Of a stretch of 64,000 nucleotides of DNA, positions 1 to 9,031 are shown piece after piece. The position numbers and the translations under genes were made by a program. The stretch comes from Oceaniglobus ichthyenteri (GTDB lineage Bacteria > Pseudomonadota > Alphaproteobacteria > Rhodobacterales > Rhodobacteraceae). The stretch lies in NCBI RefSeq assembly GCF_003057885.1, contig NZ_QAGK01000013.1:28899-92898 (forward strand), written 5' to 3'. The stretch's first letter is position 1. Every line of letters starts with the position of its first letter. The notes under the pieces are model-generated. The model was not told where the DNA came from, made no database searches, and saw nothing but the letters and a program-made list of their open reading frames with translations.

Positions 1-344
1 CGCGCTCACAATCGTTTGCCAATGCATCGGAATGTACGCGCCTGGTCCTGTCTGACCAGATCGCGTCGGCCGATGACAGGCAGACCTGTCTTGCCCTTGT
101 GGTGCGCGGATTGGTCGAACTTGCGATTCGCCAGGGATCTGACCAACTGGTTACCCTGACCGTGCCCGGTTTTCGCCGGTCTTTGGGCAAGCTTGGCTAT
201 GATGTCACCCAACTGGGTGAGAAATACCGAAACAAACACGATGGGCGGTCCTATGCGATTCTGTCGATGCCGGCACTTCATGCGGCGGGTGCGAACCCCG
301 TGTCCGACAGCGCCGCACCGGTACGCCGACAAGCAAATATTTGA
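1..344 (+). CDS. luxI: Acyl-homoserine-lactone synthase, C-terminal part (5' end outside window)
   Basis: The reading frame is open from base 3 to a TGA at 342-344, so this is the 3' end of a gene that begins upstream. The translation has an E-x-T-R element near its start (ECTRL), then a helix and strand pattern ending in G-F-R-R-S-L-G-K-L-G-Y and L-G-E-K, which fits the C-terminal half of LuxI-type autoinducer synthases. These make N-acyl-homoserine lactones from SAM and acyl-ACP in the cytoplasm. The N-terminal catalytic half is not visible, so this rests on a short fragment. The autoinducer-binding protein downstream (639-1130) on the same strand supports a quorum-sensing locus. Confidence 0.65.
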   Translation, partial: RSQSFANASECTRLVLSDQIASADDRQTCLALVVRGLVELAIRQGSDQLVTLTVPGFRRSLGKLGYDVTQLGEKYRNKHDGRSYAILSMPALHAAGANPVSDSAAPVRRQANI

Positions 345-638
345 CACGGGCCGTGTGGAAAGCTATCGATCTTCAGCCTCACAAAACGCATGATTGAGTG
401 GTATCTTGCGGTGGGCAAGAGGATTGGGAGGCGATGCGGAACATCATCGACAAAACCAGTGAATGTTATCTGGCACTGGACATATGGTTTTATCTGGTCC
501 CCGCGGCCAATCTGAACCGTCCGATAAAATCCGTATCGACCTCACGCAAGGGATGAGGTATTCTTTGACGTCCGTGGCGGATCTCAGGGGGGGCTGGATG
601 CGCGTGTTAATTCGACCACCAAGTGATCGGTGTTTGGT

Positions 639-1130
639 ATGAAACTGACGGATCAGTTCCGATCGTTGCTGACGCGGCTGCAAACACAAAGCCCGGATGG
701 CTTTGCCGCGGCTTTTCAAGTCGTTTTCGCAACGCCGAAATATCTGTTCCAGACCTATGACGAGGGCTGGATGACCTATTATTCCCAGATGGGAATCGTC
801 ATGAAAGACCCCGCCGTGAAATGGGGGTTCACCCATGACGGTATTGCCCCATGGTCAGAGCTGGAAAAACTTGATGAGCACGGCGTGTTCATCAAGGCGG
901 CCGAATTTGGTCTGAATTACTGGACGGTCATGGCGACATCTGAACATGGCTCAAAAAGCATTGGCGCCTTTTCACGGTCGGACCGCGATTTCACACAGGC
1001 CGAACGCGAACAGATCTTTGCCGATTTTCAAAGCCTGCATGTTCTGACCCTTCAGGGGCCGGAAACCGAACCCGACTTTGGCGAAATGCTGGTGGATCTG
1101 TCAATCTGGCACACCCACCCCAAGGCGTGA
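639..1130 (+). CDS. Autoinducer-binding-domain protein without a DNA-binding domain (LuxR solo fragment)
   Basis: A protein of 163 aa, starting at ATG 639; a GTG at 630 in frame is an alternative, and neither has a strong Shine-Dalgarno. The body matches the acyl-homoserine-lactone-binding domain of LuxR regulators: T-Y-D-E-G-W...Y-Y, then K-D-P-A-V-K-W-G, a P-W-S element and a conserved G-A-F-S stretch. It ends around residue 163 where LuxR proteins would continue into a helix-turn-helix, and no such domain follows in any frame before the convergent gene at 1161. It may bind or buffer the signal, or modulate another LuxR by heterodimer formation (inference). The 294 bp between luxI and this gene hold only a 40-codon ORF (434-556) that I cannot support. 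Confidence 0.7.
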   Translation: MKLTDQFRSLLTRLQTQSPDGFAAAFQVVFATPKYLFQTYDEGWMTYYSQMGIVMKDPAVKWGFTHDGIAPWSELEKLDEHGVFIKAAEFGLNYWTVMATSEHGSKSIGAFSRSDRDFTQAEREQIFADFQSLHVLTLQGPETEPDFGEMLVDLSIWHTHPKA

Positions 1131-1160
1131 TCCGGCGTTCAGGTCGGGCAAACGCTCACA

Positions 1161-2600
1161 TCATCTCAGGGCTTCTGACAGGGCGCGCCGTGATGCGGGT
1201 GTCGCCATCTGATCGTGCAGGCGTTGAAATTCGGCCACGGCGGCGGCCCGTTGACCGGAATTAAGATAGGCATAGCCCCGCAACAGGGCCAGATCGCGCC
1301 GCATGCGGCCGGTCAGCCGCTCAAGTTCGTTGAAATAAGCGATGGCCTGACGATAATCCTTGCGATCAAAGGCAAACACGCCGCGCTTGTCCAGGATTTG
1401 CCCCTCGATTTCCAATCGTTGCTTTTTGTCGAAATGGGTGGTGGCGGCAACGTTTGCGGCCTGATCGACCATGTTCAACTGCAACATTGCAAGGGCCATG
1501 CCATAGGCCGCATCGCGCCTTGCACTGGCGCTTGTGCCAATTTTCGCCGCCCTTTGGAAATCATTCAATGCCTGCATCTGGCGCCCGGCGTTCAATGCGC
1601 ACCATCCGCGCTGTGACAGGATCGCGCCGCTTTGCCCATTGGCGGTCACGGCCAGGCACCCGTTCCAATCGCCCCGCGCTGCCGCGCGCTCGGCCTGACT
1701 CAGGCTGGCGCCACCGCTTGGGGCCTTGGGTGCGGGTGCCCCGGACGGGCGGCGTTGCACCGTTGGGGTGGGCGACGTATCAAGTTCCTCGGGGCGCGGG
1801 GTCGGGCGCGGGCTTTTCACCATCGCCAGTGTCGGATCAAGCTCCTTATCCTTGGTGACGGTTTGATCTGTCGACCGGGTCGGTCCCGCTTTCAGCCCGG
1901 CGCGCAGGCGGTTTTCAACAATCGTCACCTGTTCGGTGGCATCCGGCGCACGGTCGCGCGCCAGATCCGCCAGTTCGGATAGCGTGTTCAGATCGACAAC
2001 GGCGGCCGATTTTTCCAGCGTCGCGATCAGGTCGTCACTGGAGGTGCAGCTGCGCAATATGCTGCGATAAACCCCAACGGCCGAGCTGTCCTGCCCCATG
2101 ATCCGGTATTGTTCGGCCAGCAGCCAGGCATTGTTGATCCGTTCGCAGCGTAACAACGCCGGGTTGGCGCGGGCAATGCGGATTGCGGCATCGGCATCGG
2201 CGGCGTCCACCGCCCGGATGAAGCGGCTTTGCCCCTCGGCCACCGAAAGGGTCTGCAACAGCTCTTCTGACGGGAACCAATCGGGATAGGCCTGGCGGGT
2301 GCTTTCGATTTCTGCCCGCGCGCCGTCAAAATCATCGGCCGCGATCAGCGCATAAATCTTGTCAACGCTTCTGCCCGGAACGTCACGCTGAATTTCGTTC
2401 AGGTTATCGGGCGGCGTCCAATCCGGATAACTCAGCTGCAAGCGGCGGATTTCCGATTGCACCGCCTGATCGTTGCCCTCGCCGATGTAAAAGCGCAGGG
2501 CCATCAGATCGCTTTCTGTCGGGGTCTGCGCCCATGCTGACCCAAAAGCGAGGGTGTGCGCCAGCGTCAGCGCGATAATGAATCTGGCAAGGCGAATCAT
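1161..2600 (-). CDS. Secreted TPR-repeat protein of the cellulose operon
   Basis: A protein of 479 aa. Its ATG at 2600 overlaps the bcsZ stop (ATGA), which sets the start; the frame stays open upstream but only inside bcsZ. Residues 1-24 form a signal peptide ending A-W-A-Q. The rest is alpha-helical with tetratricopeptide-like repeats, most clearly in the last 170 residues (A-E-R-A-A-A-R-G-D-W, D-Y-R-Q-A-I-A-Y-F), separated by a proline/threonine-rich linker around residues 260-310. In other bacteria BcsC carries periplasmic TPRs followed by an outer-membrane barrel; no barrel is present here. The likely role is a periplasmic scaffold for cellulose export. It is the last gene of the operon. 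Confidence 0.75.
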   Translation of the reverse strand: MIRLARFIIALTLAHTLAFGSAWAQTPTESDLMALRFYIGEGNDQAVQSEIRRLQLSYPDWTPPDNLNEIQRDVPGRSVDKIYALIAADDFDGARAEIESTRQAYPDWFPSEELLQTLSVAEGQSRFIRAVDAADADAAIRIARANPALLRCERINNAWLLAEQYRIMGQDSSAVGVYRSILRSCTSSDDLIATLEKSAAVVDLNTLSELADLARDRAPDATEQVTIVENRLRAGLKAGPTRSTDQTVTKDKELDPTLAMVKSPRPTPRPEELDTSPTPTVQRRPSGAPAPKAPSGGASLSQAERAAARGDWNGCLAVTANGQSGAILSQRGWCALNAGRQMQALNDFQRAAKIGTSASARRDAAYGMALAMLQLNMVDQAANVAATTHFDKKQRLEIEGQILDKRGVFAFDRKDYRQAIAYFNELERLTGRMRRDLALLRGYAYLNSGQRAAAVAEFQRLHDQMATPASRRALSEALR

Positions 2601-3670
2601 AGCGGAAAACACATGGGCGCGCCATGAGCCTGTGCAATCATCGCCATCACCTGCAACGTTGCAGGATAATAGCTTGCCTCGGATACAAACGGCGGCAGGG
2701 CCGACCCGACCGTGTTGCGCGCCGTGCACAACGACAGGGCGGCCACAGCCCGGTATCCGGCCTGTGTTCCGGTTTCCAATATCTGGCCGGTTTTCCGGTC
2801 GATGACGGTGGCGGCACTGCCTTTGGGGGCGCGCGCCTGTGCCTCGGCATAGCGGATGACGGCGGGATGTTGTTTCAACCCCGACCAGATCAGAAACAAG
2901 GGAATCCGCATCGCTTCGTATCCCGCATTGAACGAGAAATCCTGCGCCGGGCGGACATCGTTTCCGACAACCTCGACCCAATCGGGCACCACACCGTCAC
3001 GCGCCAGATTTCCGACCAGATCAACCGCCCCGCGCGCCGCACGGGCAAGGGGGGCCACATCAAAAGCGGTTGCAAGTTCGGTCATTGCCAAAGGCATGGA
3101 ATAGCACGGGTTGAATATGAACCCGGTGGGCGTGCGAAACCCCTGCGCGGCCGGCAGCATCAGCGACATCGCACCGGTGCCGGGCCGCTCGACGATACAG
3201 GTTTCGACCAGATCCATGACAATCCGTTGTGCCGTCTCGCGGTATTCGGGCACCGAAAATTTGCGCGACGCTTTCAATAACGCCCAGGCGCGGAAAAGAT
3301 CACCGTCGCTTGCGTTGTTGATATCGGGCACCTGCACCGGGGCATCGGGCAGCCAACGCCAGGCCAACAGGTTATCATTGCGCACCGCCAGATTGACCCT
3401 TGTCCAGGTTTCCATCCGCTCGAACGCGCGCCGATCACCTGCCGTCACGGCCAGCAACATGCCGTATCCCTGGCCTTCGGAATGGCTGGCGTTTTGCTGG
3501 ATACTGTCCACGACCCGCCCTGAGGCATCCAGATGAACGGCTTGCCAGGCCTGCCAGACATCTTGCAGGTTAATTTCCAGATCGGCAGCCTGCGCAAAGG
3601 CCGGCACACCGCGCAATGTTGCCGCGGCCCCCAAGGCCCCAAGGCCCGCCATCATGGTTCGCCGCTTCAT
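2597..3670 (-). CDS. bcsZ: Cellulose-operon endoglucanase, glycoside hydrolase family 8
   Basis: A protein of 357 aa. The ATG at 3670 has a strong Shine-Dalgarno (GGAGGA) and overlaps the bcsB stop as ATGA. The N-terminus (K-R-R-T-M-M, then a hydrophobic stretch ending A-F-A-Q-A) looks like a Tat-type signal peptide. GH8 landmarks: H-S-E-G-Q-G-Y-G-M with catalytic acid E65, N-N-A-S-D-G-D-L at 118-125, and D-F-S-F-N-A at 244-249 supplying the likely base. BcsZ is a periplasmic beta-1,4-glucanase that trims nascent cellulose and is needed for normal fibre assembly in several bacteria. Position between bcsB and the TPR gene is typical. Confidence 0.95.
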   Translation of the reverse strand: MKRRTMMAGLGALGAAATLRGVPAFAQAADLEINLQDVWQAWQAVHLDASGRVVDSIQQNASHSEGQGYGMLLAVTAGDRRAFERMETWTRVNLAVRNDNLLAWRWLPDAPVQVPDINNASDGDLFRAWALLKASRKFSVPEYRETAQRIVMDLVETCIVERPGTGAMSLMLPAAQGFRTPTGFIFNPCYSMPLAMTELATAFDVAPLARAARGAVDLVGNLARDGVVPDWVEVVGNDVRPAQDFSFNAGYEAMRIPLFLIWSGLKQHPAVIRYAEAQARAPKGSAATVIDRKTGQILETGTQAGYRAVAALSLCTARNTVGSALPPFVSEASYYPATLQVMAMIAQAHGAPMCFPL

Positions 3671-5892
3671 CTTTTCCTCCGTCGTGACAGGATGGCAATT
3701 CCGATACCAACCATTGCAGAACAAAAGATTAATAAAAATAGCGGAAGGATGTATTGCGCCGGAGTTAGCGTGACGTAATTTCCCACAACGGCGCGAATAT
3801 TGCCCAAAGTCAGCGATTCGTTCAACGATAATGGCCGATCCGGCGAGGTCCAGCTGATCCAGCCGTTTTCGGGCGAATACAGCGCCACCTGTCCATGGGG
3901 GCCGTCAAATTCCTGATGGGTGGCGGCCAGAGACGACACGATCCTGACCGGATCGGTGCGCGACCGCAGGATCAGCCAGATACTCTCGGGGTTGGACATG
4001 TCGGGCTGAATCAGCATCGCATCGGCGGAATGCCCCGCCAACCACGTCCTGAGATCCTGCTCGGGGCCGCGCCACATGTCGGCCAGACCGCCAATCACCC
4101 GTGACGGCAGCGCCGCGGCCTGTTCAAGATCGTAAAATGCATGCCACCACGGGCGTTTATCGACGCCCTGCCAAAGATCAAGATCGCGGACCGGTTCACG
4201 CGCCGTGGACAGCAGAACCGATTGCAGATCGGAATTGTGGCCATCCACCACATCACCGGCAAGCCGCGACAGATCGCCAGGCACCCCCACCGTCAGCTCA
4301 TAACGTGATCGGTCGGTCCCGGCCTCATCGGCGGGGGGCTCATTGGCATACACGGCACCAATCTGGGGCAGGATGCCAAGGGGCACGGTGGCGCGCGCCG
4401 CCTCGCTTATCCTTATCGAATCTGGCCCCAGAACGGCAAGAACCTCACTTATTCCGGGCAATGACATGCTGGGCGAGCGCGGCACAGACAGCGCGGTGGT
4501 TCCGAAAACCTGAAAGATCGGCGCATCTCGCAGAACACAGGCCTGATCGGGCGGATCACCGGGAATCAGCGCCTCAAAGGTCAGGCGGTTCACCCCCGGC
4601 TGCAACAGATTGGCGTCAAACGGCACGCGCAGGGTGCGCAGGGGCCGCCCCGATTGCGCCACCTCGTCCAGGGGCAGAAGGCGAATCGTGGTATTGTTGA
4701 TCTTGACCAGCAAAAGCGAACCTGTGGGAAGCTGCGTGTCAAACTGGTAATCCAGAAACAGCTCGGCCTGTTGCGAGGCAAGCAGCAGCCAATCGCGAGG
4801 CAGGCGGAACGACACGGGCGCCTGAAAATACCGCCCCTGCCCCTCGATCAGCGGCACGCCAAGATCCGCAAGCGTGGTCAGGGCGCCAGGGTTCAGCAGC
4901 GGCGCGCCCGCGCTTTTATCCTGATCCTTCAGAACGCCCAGCAGAACACGCCCCACATCGGTATAATCACCGCTGTTTGTCAAAAGCACGATCGCACCGT
5001 CGCCACCGCGGTAAAACGCCGGCCCACCGGGAAGATCCATATCCGGGGGCAGCGCGGTCACCCGTGCCAACTGTGGCGGCTGGGACGAAACGCTATAATA
5101 ATCCTCAAACCTGATTTCCGGCGGGGTGCCGCCAAAAATGTCTTCGACGCGGGCGATGATCGCCGCCGCTTCGGACAACGGAAAGCTGGCGCCAGAGATG
5201 TGGATCGAAAAAGGATCGCCGCGCGCCAACTGGGCCGATGTGGCCGCGAAAAATCCCATTGTGTCGGTTTCCAGATCGGCACTGTCGATGGTGATGCCGC
5301 TGTCGGCCAGAACAATATCGGTCCACAGGCTGAATGCCGCTTCGGGCCCGCAAAACACCCGGTGAACCTGACGCGCGGCCAGAACGATGGTGTTGCGCCC
5401 CGCCGCCAGAAGGCCCGCCGGGACATCCAGTGTATCAATCCCGTTCTGTTCAAAATGGTCCGGTACAATGGTGCCAACCGAGGTGTCGTTCACGAAAACC
5501 TCGATCGAGGATCGTTCCGGCAGAACGTTGATCGCGCTTTTGGTGGTCAGTTGAAATGTTGACGCCCCCACATCGGCGGGCAGGAACAAATAGAACTCGG
5601 CGCGCCCGTACTGGCCCTGCATGCGAAACCGGTCGGTCGCCTCGATCTGCGGGCGCTTTGCCCTCAGCGGCATCGTCAGGGTGGCGGGCGGGGCCAGATC
5701 GGGGTTTGGCGTCGGCACGATATCATGCATGGCGCGCGATGTTTCGGGCGCGACAGGGGGCACGACCCGCTCGCGGTTCGGCTCTTGTATCTCATCGACG
5801 CCTTCAAGAATGATCTGTTGCGCCGCCCCCCAATTCAGGGGAACGAATGCCGCCAACAGGGCCGCTGCAAAACAGGTTTTCCACCGGGTCAT
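3667..5892 (-). CDS. bcsB: Cellulose synthase regulatory/periplasmic subunit BcsB
   Basis: A protein of 741 aa with a signal peptide (residues 1-24, ending G-A-A-Q), a long beta-rich periplasmic body and a single C-terminal membrane helix near 707-732 followed by S-R-R-R-K-R. This is the BcsB layout: the periplasmic carbohydrate-binding and flavodoxin-like domains guide the emerging glucan, and the tail helix packs against BcsA. Both ends overlap neighbours by ATGA (5889-5892 with bcsA, 3667-3670 with bcsZ), as expected for subunits made in fixed ratio. Length is within the family range. The identity rests on context plus architecture more than on a short motif. Confidence 0.9.
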   Translation of the reverse strand: MTRWKTCFAAALLAAFVPLNWGAAQQIILEGVDEIQEPNRERVVPPVAPETSRAMHDIVPTPNPDLAPPATLTMPLRAKRPQIEATDRFRMQGQYGRAEFYLFLPADVGASTFQLTTKSAINVLPERSSIEVFVNDTSVGTIVPDHFEQNGIDTLDVPAGLLAAGRNTIVLAARQVHRVFCGPEAAFSLWTDIVLADSGITIDSADLETDTMGFFAATSAQLARGDPFSIHISGASFPLSEAAAIIARVEDIFGGTPPEIRFEDYYSVSSQPPQLARVTALPPDMDLPGGPAFYRGGDGAIVLLTNSGDYTDVGRVLLGVLKDQDKSAGAPLLNPGALTTLADLGVPLIEGQGRYFQAPVSFRLPRDWLLLASQQAELFLDYQFDTQLPTGSLLLVKINNTTIRLLPLDEVAQSGRPLRTLRVPFDANLLQPGVNRLTFEALIPGDPPDQACVLRDAPIFQVFGTTALSVPRSPSMSLPGISEVLAVLGPDSIRISEAARATVPLGILPQIGAVYANEPPADEAGTDRSRYELTVGVPGDLSRLAGDVVDGHNSDLQSVLLSTAREPVRDLDLWQGVDKRPWWHAFYDLEQAAALPSRVIGGLADMWRGPEQDLRTWLAGHSADAMLIQPDMSNPESIWLILRSRTDPVRIVSSLAATHQEFDGPHGQVALYSPENGWISWTSPDRPLSLNESLTLGNIRAVVGNYVTLTPAQYILPLFLLIFCSAMVGIGIAILSRRRKR

Positions 5893-8258
5893 CGCGCGTT
5901 CCCCCCGACTTCGAGATATTCTTCTTCGTCCGGATCATCGGCGTCGTCGGGCGGCGCTGTGGGCAGCACCGTGACACCCGCCGCCGGATCCGGAATCAGA
6001 ACCGGCGCGCCTGCTGGTGCCGCCAATGCCTTGCGCCGGGCCGGTTCGTTCAGAAAATCAATGACGCTTACAGGCAGCGACAGGATGCTTTTGCGAAACA
6101 CGAACAACAACCCCGACACCAGCCCCCGGCGTTTTGACAGAACCTTGCGGAAATATATCCAGCGCGCGGAATCGCCATAGGTCACGAAAGCGGTCAGGCG
6201 GCTGGCCGCGATCATGTCTTCGGGGGCCACATCAAGGGTGACGGTCATCCCCCCCACCCCGCTGTGAACGGCGGTGATGGTGACCGCCAGCGCGCGTTCA
6301 AGTTCGGGCGCGTTCGGCAGCACCGGGATCAGATCGGCGATGCTGCCTTCGGTGATCTTGTGCAACGCGGTCTTGCCATCCGCATCGCGCACCTCGTTTT
6401 CAAACCGCAGGGTGATGGATTTCGCGCCCGCGGCGATGATCGTGGCGGGCAGGGCGGTTGGCATTTTTCCATCGCCCGTCAAATTCAGGGTCGCGCCGAC
6501 AGATACCCCGGTGCGCGGCTGTTCGGGGCGCACCGGGCGTTCAAACACCGAACGCAGCGCAAAAGCGCACAACAGGAAGTTATAGAGGTTCCACGCCCCG
6601 ACAATCTGAACCACGGTCCGGTCACCGGGAAACGCAATCCAGCGATATCCCCCCACAATCAGCCCGACACCCATCAAGACGACAAGCGCCAGCAGCGGCA
6701 CAAAGATCGGCGACAGGAACGCGTGGTCCAGCTCGTCTTCCTTTACCGTGACTTTGAACGACGCGGCGCGGGGCCGCAAAACCGTGCCAAGGATCGCGCG
6801 CAACAAATACGGCGTTTGCGCGATTTCATAAACCTCGGAAATCTGCGGCCACCGTACATTGGCAAACAGCGCATTCTGAACCAGAAACCCGATCAACAGA
6901 TAAGGCAGGATATAAACCAGCACCTCGGGCGAGGAGACAACAAAGATTTCCAGCCCGAAAAAGATGTAAAACAACGGGCTGATCAGAAAAATCATGCGAA
7001 TCAGCGGAAACAGCCAGAAACTCATCGAGTTCAGATAACACAGCCGTTGCGTGAGCGAGAGGCCCGAGCGGAAGATCGGGTTTTTCAACAGCAACATCTG
7101 AATCATGCCCGTGGCCCACCGGCCCCGCTGCTGAATGAACGAGGCAAAGGTTTCGGGCTGCAATCCGCCGATCATCGCCTGATCCAGATATTTGCTTTCC
7201 CAACCCCGCGCATGGATATCAAGCGCGGTTTCCGCATCTTCGGTGATGGTTTCGCCGGAAATGCCGCCCACCTCGTCCACCGCCCGGCGGCGCAACAACG
7301 CGGCCGAGCCGCAGAAAAACGCACCCCCCAGCCGGTCAAGACCCCGGTGAATGGTGGAATAGAACATCTCGTTTTCCGAGGGGCAGGTTTCGGGCAGGCC
7401 AAGATTGCGTTCGATCGGATCACGGTTGATGAAAAAATGCGGCGTCTGCACCAGAAACAGGCGCGGGTTCTCAACGAAATACCCCACCGTGCGCGCCAGA
7501 AAATCGCGGCTGGGAACATGGTCGGCGTCCAGCACAAGAAACAACTCGCCGGTCAGGTTTTTCAGCGCGGCATTCAGATTGCCGGCTTTCGCGCTCTCGT
7601 TGCGGGCGCGGGTGACATAGACAACATCAAGATCACGGCACAGCTGTTGCAGCCGGACGCGCCGCGCCTGTGATTCCCGCGCGATTTCGGGGTTGGTATG
7701 GTTGCACCGCTGATCGGTGCCGCCGTCATCGCACAAAACGACGGTCATCTTGTCGGCCGGGTAATTGATCTGTTTGGCGGCGGCCAGGGTCACGGCCAGC
7801 AATTCGGGCGGTTCGTTATAGGACGGCACCAGGATATCAACCCGCGGCACATCCTTTAGCCGCACGCGCGCGGGCGGCTTGGGATCGGTCGGATCGGCGG
7901 TCACCAGTGCGGTCAGGAAAAACAGCACCACGGTAAAGGTTTCCGCGCCAAACAGCACGACAGCCGCCACAAAGGAAACCGGCTCATCCGGCGAAGGCAG
8001 GGTATCGGTCAGACGCCAAAGCCAATAGCGCAGGGTGAAAAAGCTTGCCACGGCCAGCATCGCAAACCGGGTTGGCAGGCTGATCTGCACGAAAGGTTTC
8101 AGCACGATCAACAAACCAAGCGTCACCAGCGAAAGCAGACCCTGAATCGTGACCGACGTGGGAACCGATGCCAGAAACAGGATCGGCGCCAGCAGCAGCA
8201 ACCAGAGCAGCACCAGCACGGAAAGGCCCATGCGCGATCTGGCCGATAAAGCTGTCAT
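5889..8258 (-). CDS. bcsA: Cellulose synthase catalytic subunit BcsA (UDP-forming, GT2) with a divergent PilZ domain
   Basis: A protein of 789 aa, inner-membrane, polymerising glucose from UDP-glucose. Membrane helices occur near 10-125. The GT2 core carries D-D-G at 177-179, D-A-D at 244-246, T-E-D at 339-341 and Q-Q-R-G-R-W at 376-381; a gating-loop-like F-K-V-T-V-K lies at 501-506. Further helices (about 410-570) form the channel. The C-terminal PilZ-like region (about 572-700) should hold R-x-x-x-R and D/N-x-S-x-x-G for c-di-GMP. Instead it reads R577-P-E-Q-P-R582 (spacing one too long), and the segment aligning with D-x-S-x-x-G is I-A-A-G-A-K-S (608-614). Catalysis looks intact, but allosteric control by c-di-GMP is doubtful. 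Confidence 0.95.
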   Translation of the reverse strand: MTALSARSRMGLSVLVLLWLLLLAPILFLASVPTSVTIQGLLSLVTLGLLIVLKPFVQISLPTRFAMLAVASFFTLRYWLWRLTDTLPSPDEPVSFVAAVVLFGAETFTVVLFFLTALVTADPTDPKPPARVRLKDVPRVDILVPSYNEPPELLAVTLAAAKQINYPADKMTVVLCDDGGTDQRCNHTNPEIARESQARRVRLQQLCRDLDVVYVTRARNESAKAGNLNAALKNLTGELFLVLDADHVPSRDFLARTVGYFVENPRLFLVQTPHFFINRDPIERNLGLPETCPSENEMFYSTIHRGLDRLGGAFFCGSAALLRRRAVDEVGGISGETITEDAETALDIHARGWESKYLDQAMIGGLQPETFASFIQQRGRWATGMIQMLLLKNPIFRSGLSLTQRLCYLNSMSFWLFPLIRMIFLISPLFYIFFGLEIFVVSSPEVLVYILPYLLIGFLVQNALFANVRWPQISEVYEIAQTPYLLRAILGTVLRPRAASFKVTVKEDELDHAFLSPIFVPLLALVVLMGVGLIVGGYRWIAFPGDRTVVQIVGAWNLYNFLLCAFALRSVFERPVRPEQPRTGVSVGATLNLTGDGKMPTALPATIIAAGAKSITLRFENEVRDADGKTALHKITEGSIADLIPVLPNAPELERALAVTITAVHSGVGGMTVTLDVAPEDMIAASRLTAFVTYGDSARWIYFRKVLSKRRGLVSGLLFVFRKSILSLPVSVIDFLNEPARRKALAAPAGAPVLIPDPAAGVTVLPTAPPDDADDPDEEEYLEVGGNAR

Positions 8259-9031
8259 GGCAACGGACCGGCAAGCGGCGACAACATGTCAGGCGCGCCG
8301 CCCGGACGCCCCTGTGGCGCGGCAAAACCAACCTGCGTGGCGCGGGCCGGCGTCAGGGCGTCTTCGGCGGTTCCGTGAATGCAATTGCGCACCACCATAT
8401 CCATGGCCGATCGTTTGCCCGGAATGACCCGGCTGCCACTGTCAAGCCTGCGCAGCGCCAACACACAGGTCAGACCGGCATCGTTTGACCATTCGGCCCA
8501 GTTCAGCGTGCCCAGATCATCGGTCTTGCTGAAAAATGTCAGACCCTCGATGTCGGTGAACGGAAACAGATCGGCATCCTGACTCTTGAGGAATTTTACC
8601 GGCAAAAACCGCCCCGCCGTGTTCAAAGAGGTGCCGTGAATTTTCAACAACACGATGTTGTCTCCGCGCAGCGATGTCTTGTTGGGCAACAGGATACGTT
8701 GCTCTGCAACCGGCCCGACCGCCCGGCCCAGAACCATCCGCGCACCGGGCACCGTGATCCATGCCTCGTCAAGGCGCTGTTGAATGAACGGTTCTTGGTC
8801 AAAGGCCGTCTGCAAAGCGCCCGGATCACGAAACGAGATTTCGCAGCCCGCAAATGCAAGACCGGCAACCATGAAAACCGAGAGCCTGGAAAATTTCCGC
8901 AATGGCAACCGTGCATCCGCCGTTTGGCCCAACGGATCATGTCGCACGACAGAATCGGATTTCGCCCGGCGATGGCCCCACACCTGCCGCCAAATCTGTC
9001 GCTGTCGCGCTGAATCCGTGGGCTGCCACAT
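8255..9031 (-). CDS. bcsN: Cellulose-operon first gene, BcsN-like lipoprotein
   Basis: A protein of 258 aa. The ATG at 9031 has GGAGG five bases upstream, and the stop overlaps bcsA as ATGA. A hydrophobic stretch (residues 50-62, L-S-V-F-M-V-A-G-L-A-F-A-G-C) ends in a lipobox-like F-A-G-C, but it begins about 50 residues in, so a later start (TTG at 8902 or ATG at 8872, neither with a Shine-Dalgarno) is possible. The body is beta-rich (G-A-R-M-V-L-G-R-A-V-G, L-P-N-K-T-S-L-R-G-D-N), in keeping with the alphaproteobacterial BcsN family found upstream of bcsA, whose role is not well defined. The name rests largely on position. Confidence 0.55.
   Translation of the reverse strand: MWQPTDSARQRQIWRQVWGHRRAKSDSVVRHDPLGQTADARLPLRKFSRLSVFMVAGLAFAGCEISFRDPGALQTAFDQEPFIQQRLDEAWITVPGARMVLGRAVGPVAEQRILLPNKTSLRGDNIVLLKIHGTSLNTAGRFLPVKFLKSQDADLFPFTDIEGLTFFSKTDDLGTLNWAEWSNDAGLTCVLALRRLDSGSRVIPGKRSAMDMVVRNCIHGTAEDALTPARATQVGFAAPQGRPGGAPDMLSPLAGPLP

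Noticed and set aside
434..556. 40-codon ORF between luxI and the autoinducer-binding gene
   Set aside because: No Shine-Dalgarno and no recognisable similarity; could be chance.
2601..2981. Upstream extension of the TPR gene frame
   Set aside because: It lies inside bcsZ, has no ribosome-binding site, and the ATGA junction at 2600 with a signal peptide directly after it gives a better start.
6264..7673. Open frame of 469 codons on the plus strand inside bcsA
   Set aside because: It is wholly antisense to the catalytic core of bcsA, has no family resemblance and is rich in H, Q, R and G, as expected of a shadow frame in GC-rich DNA.
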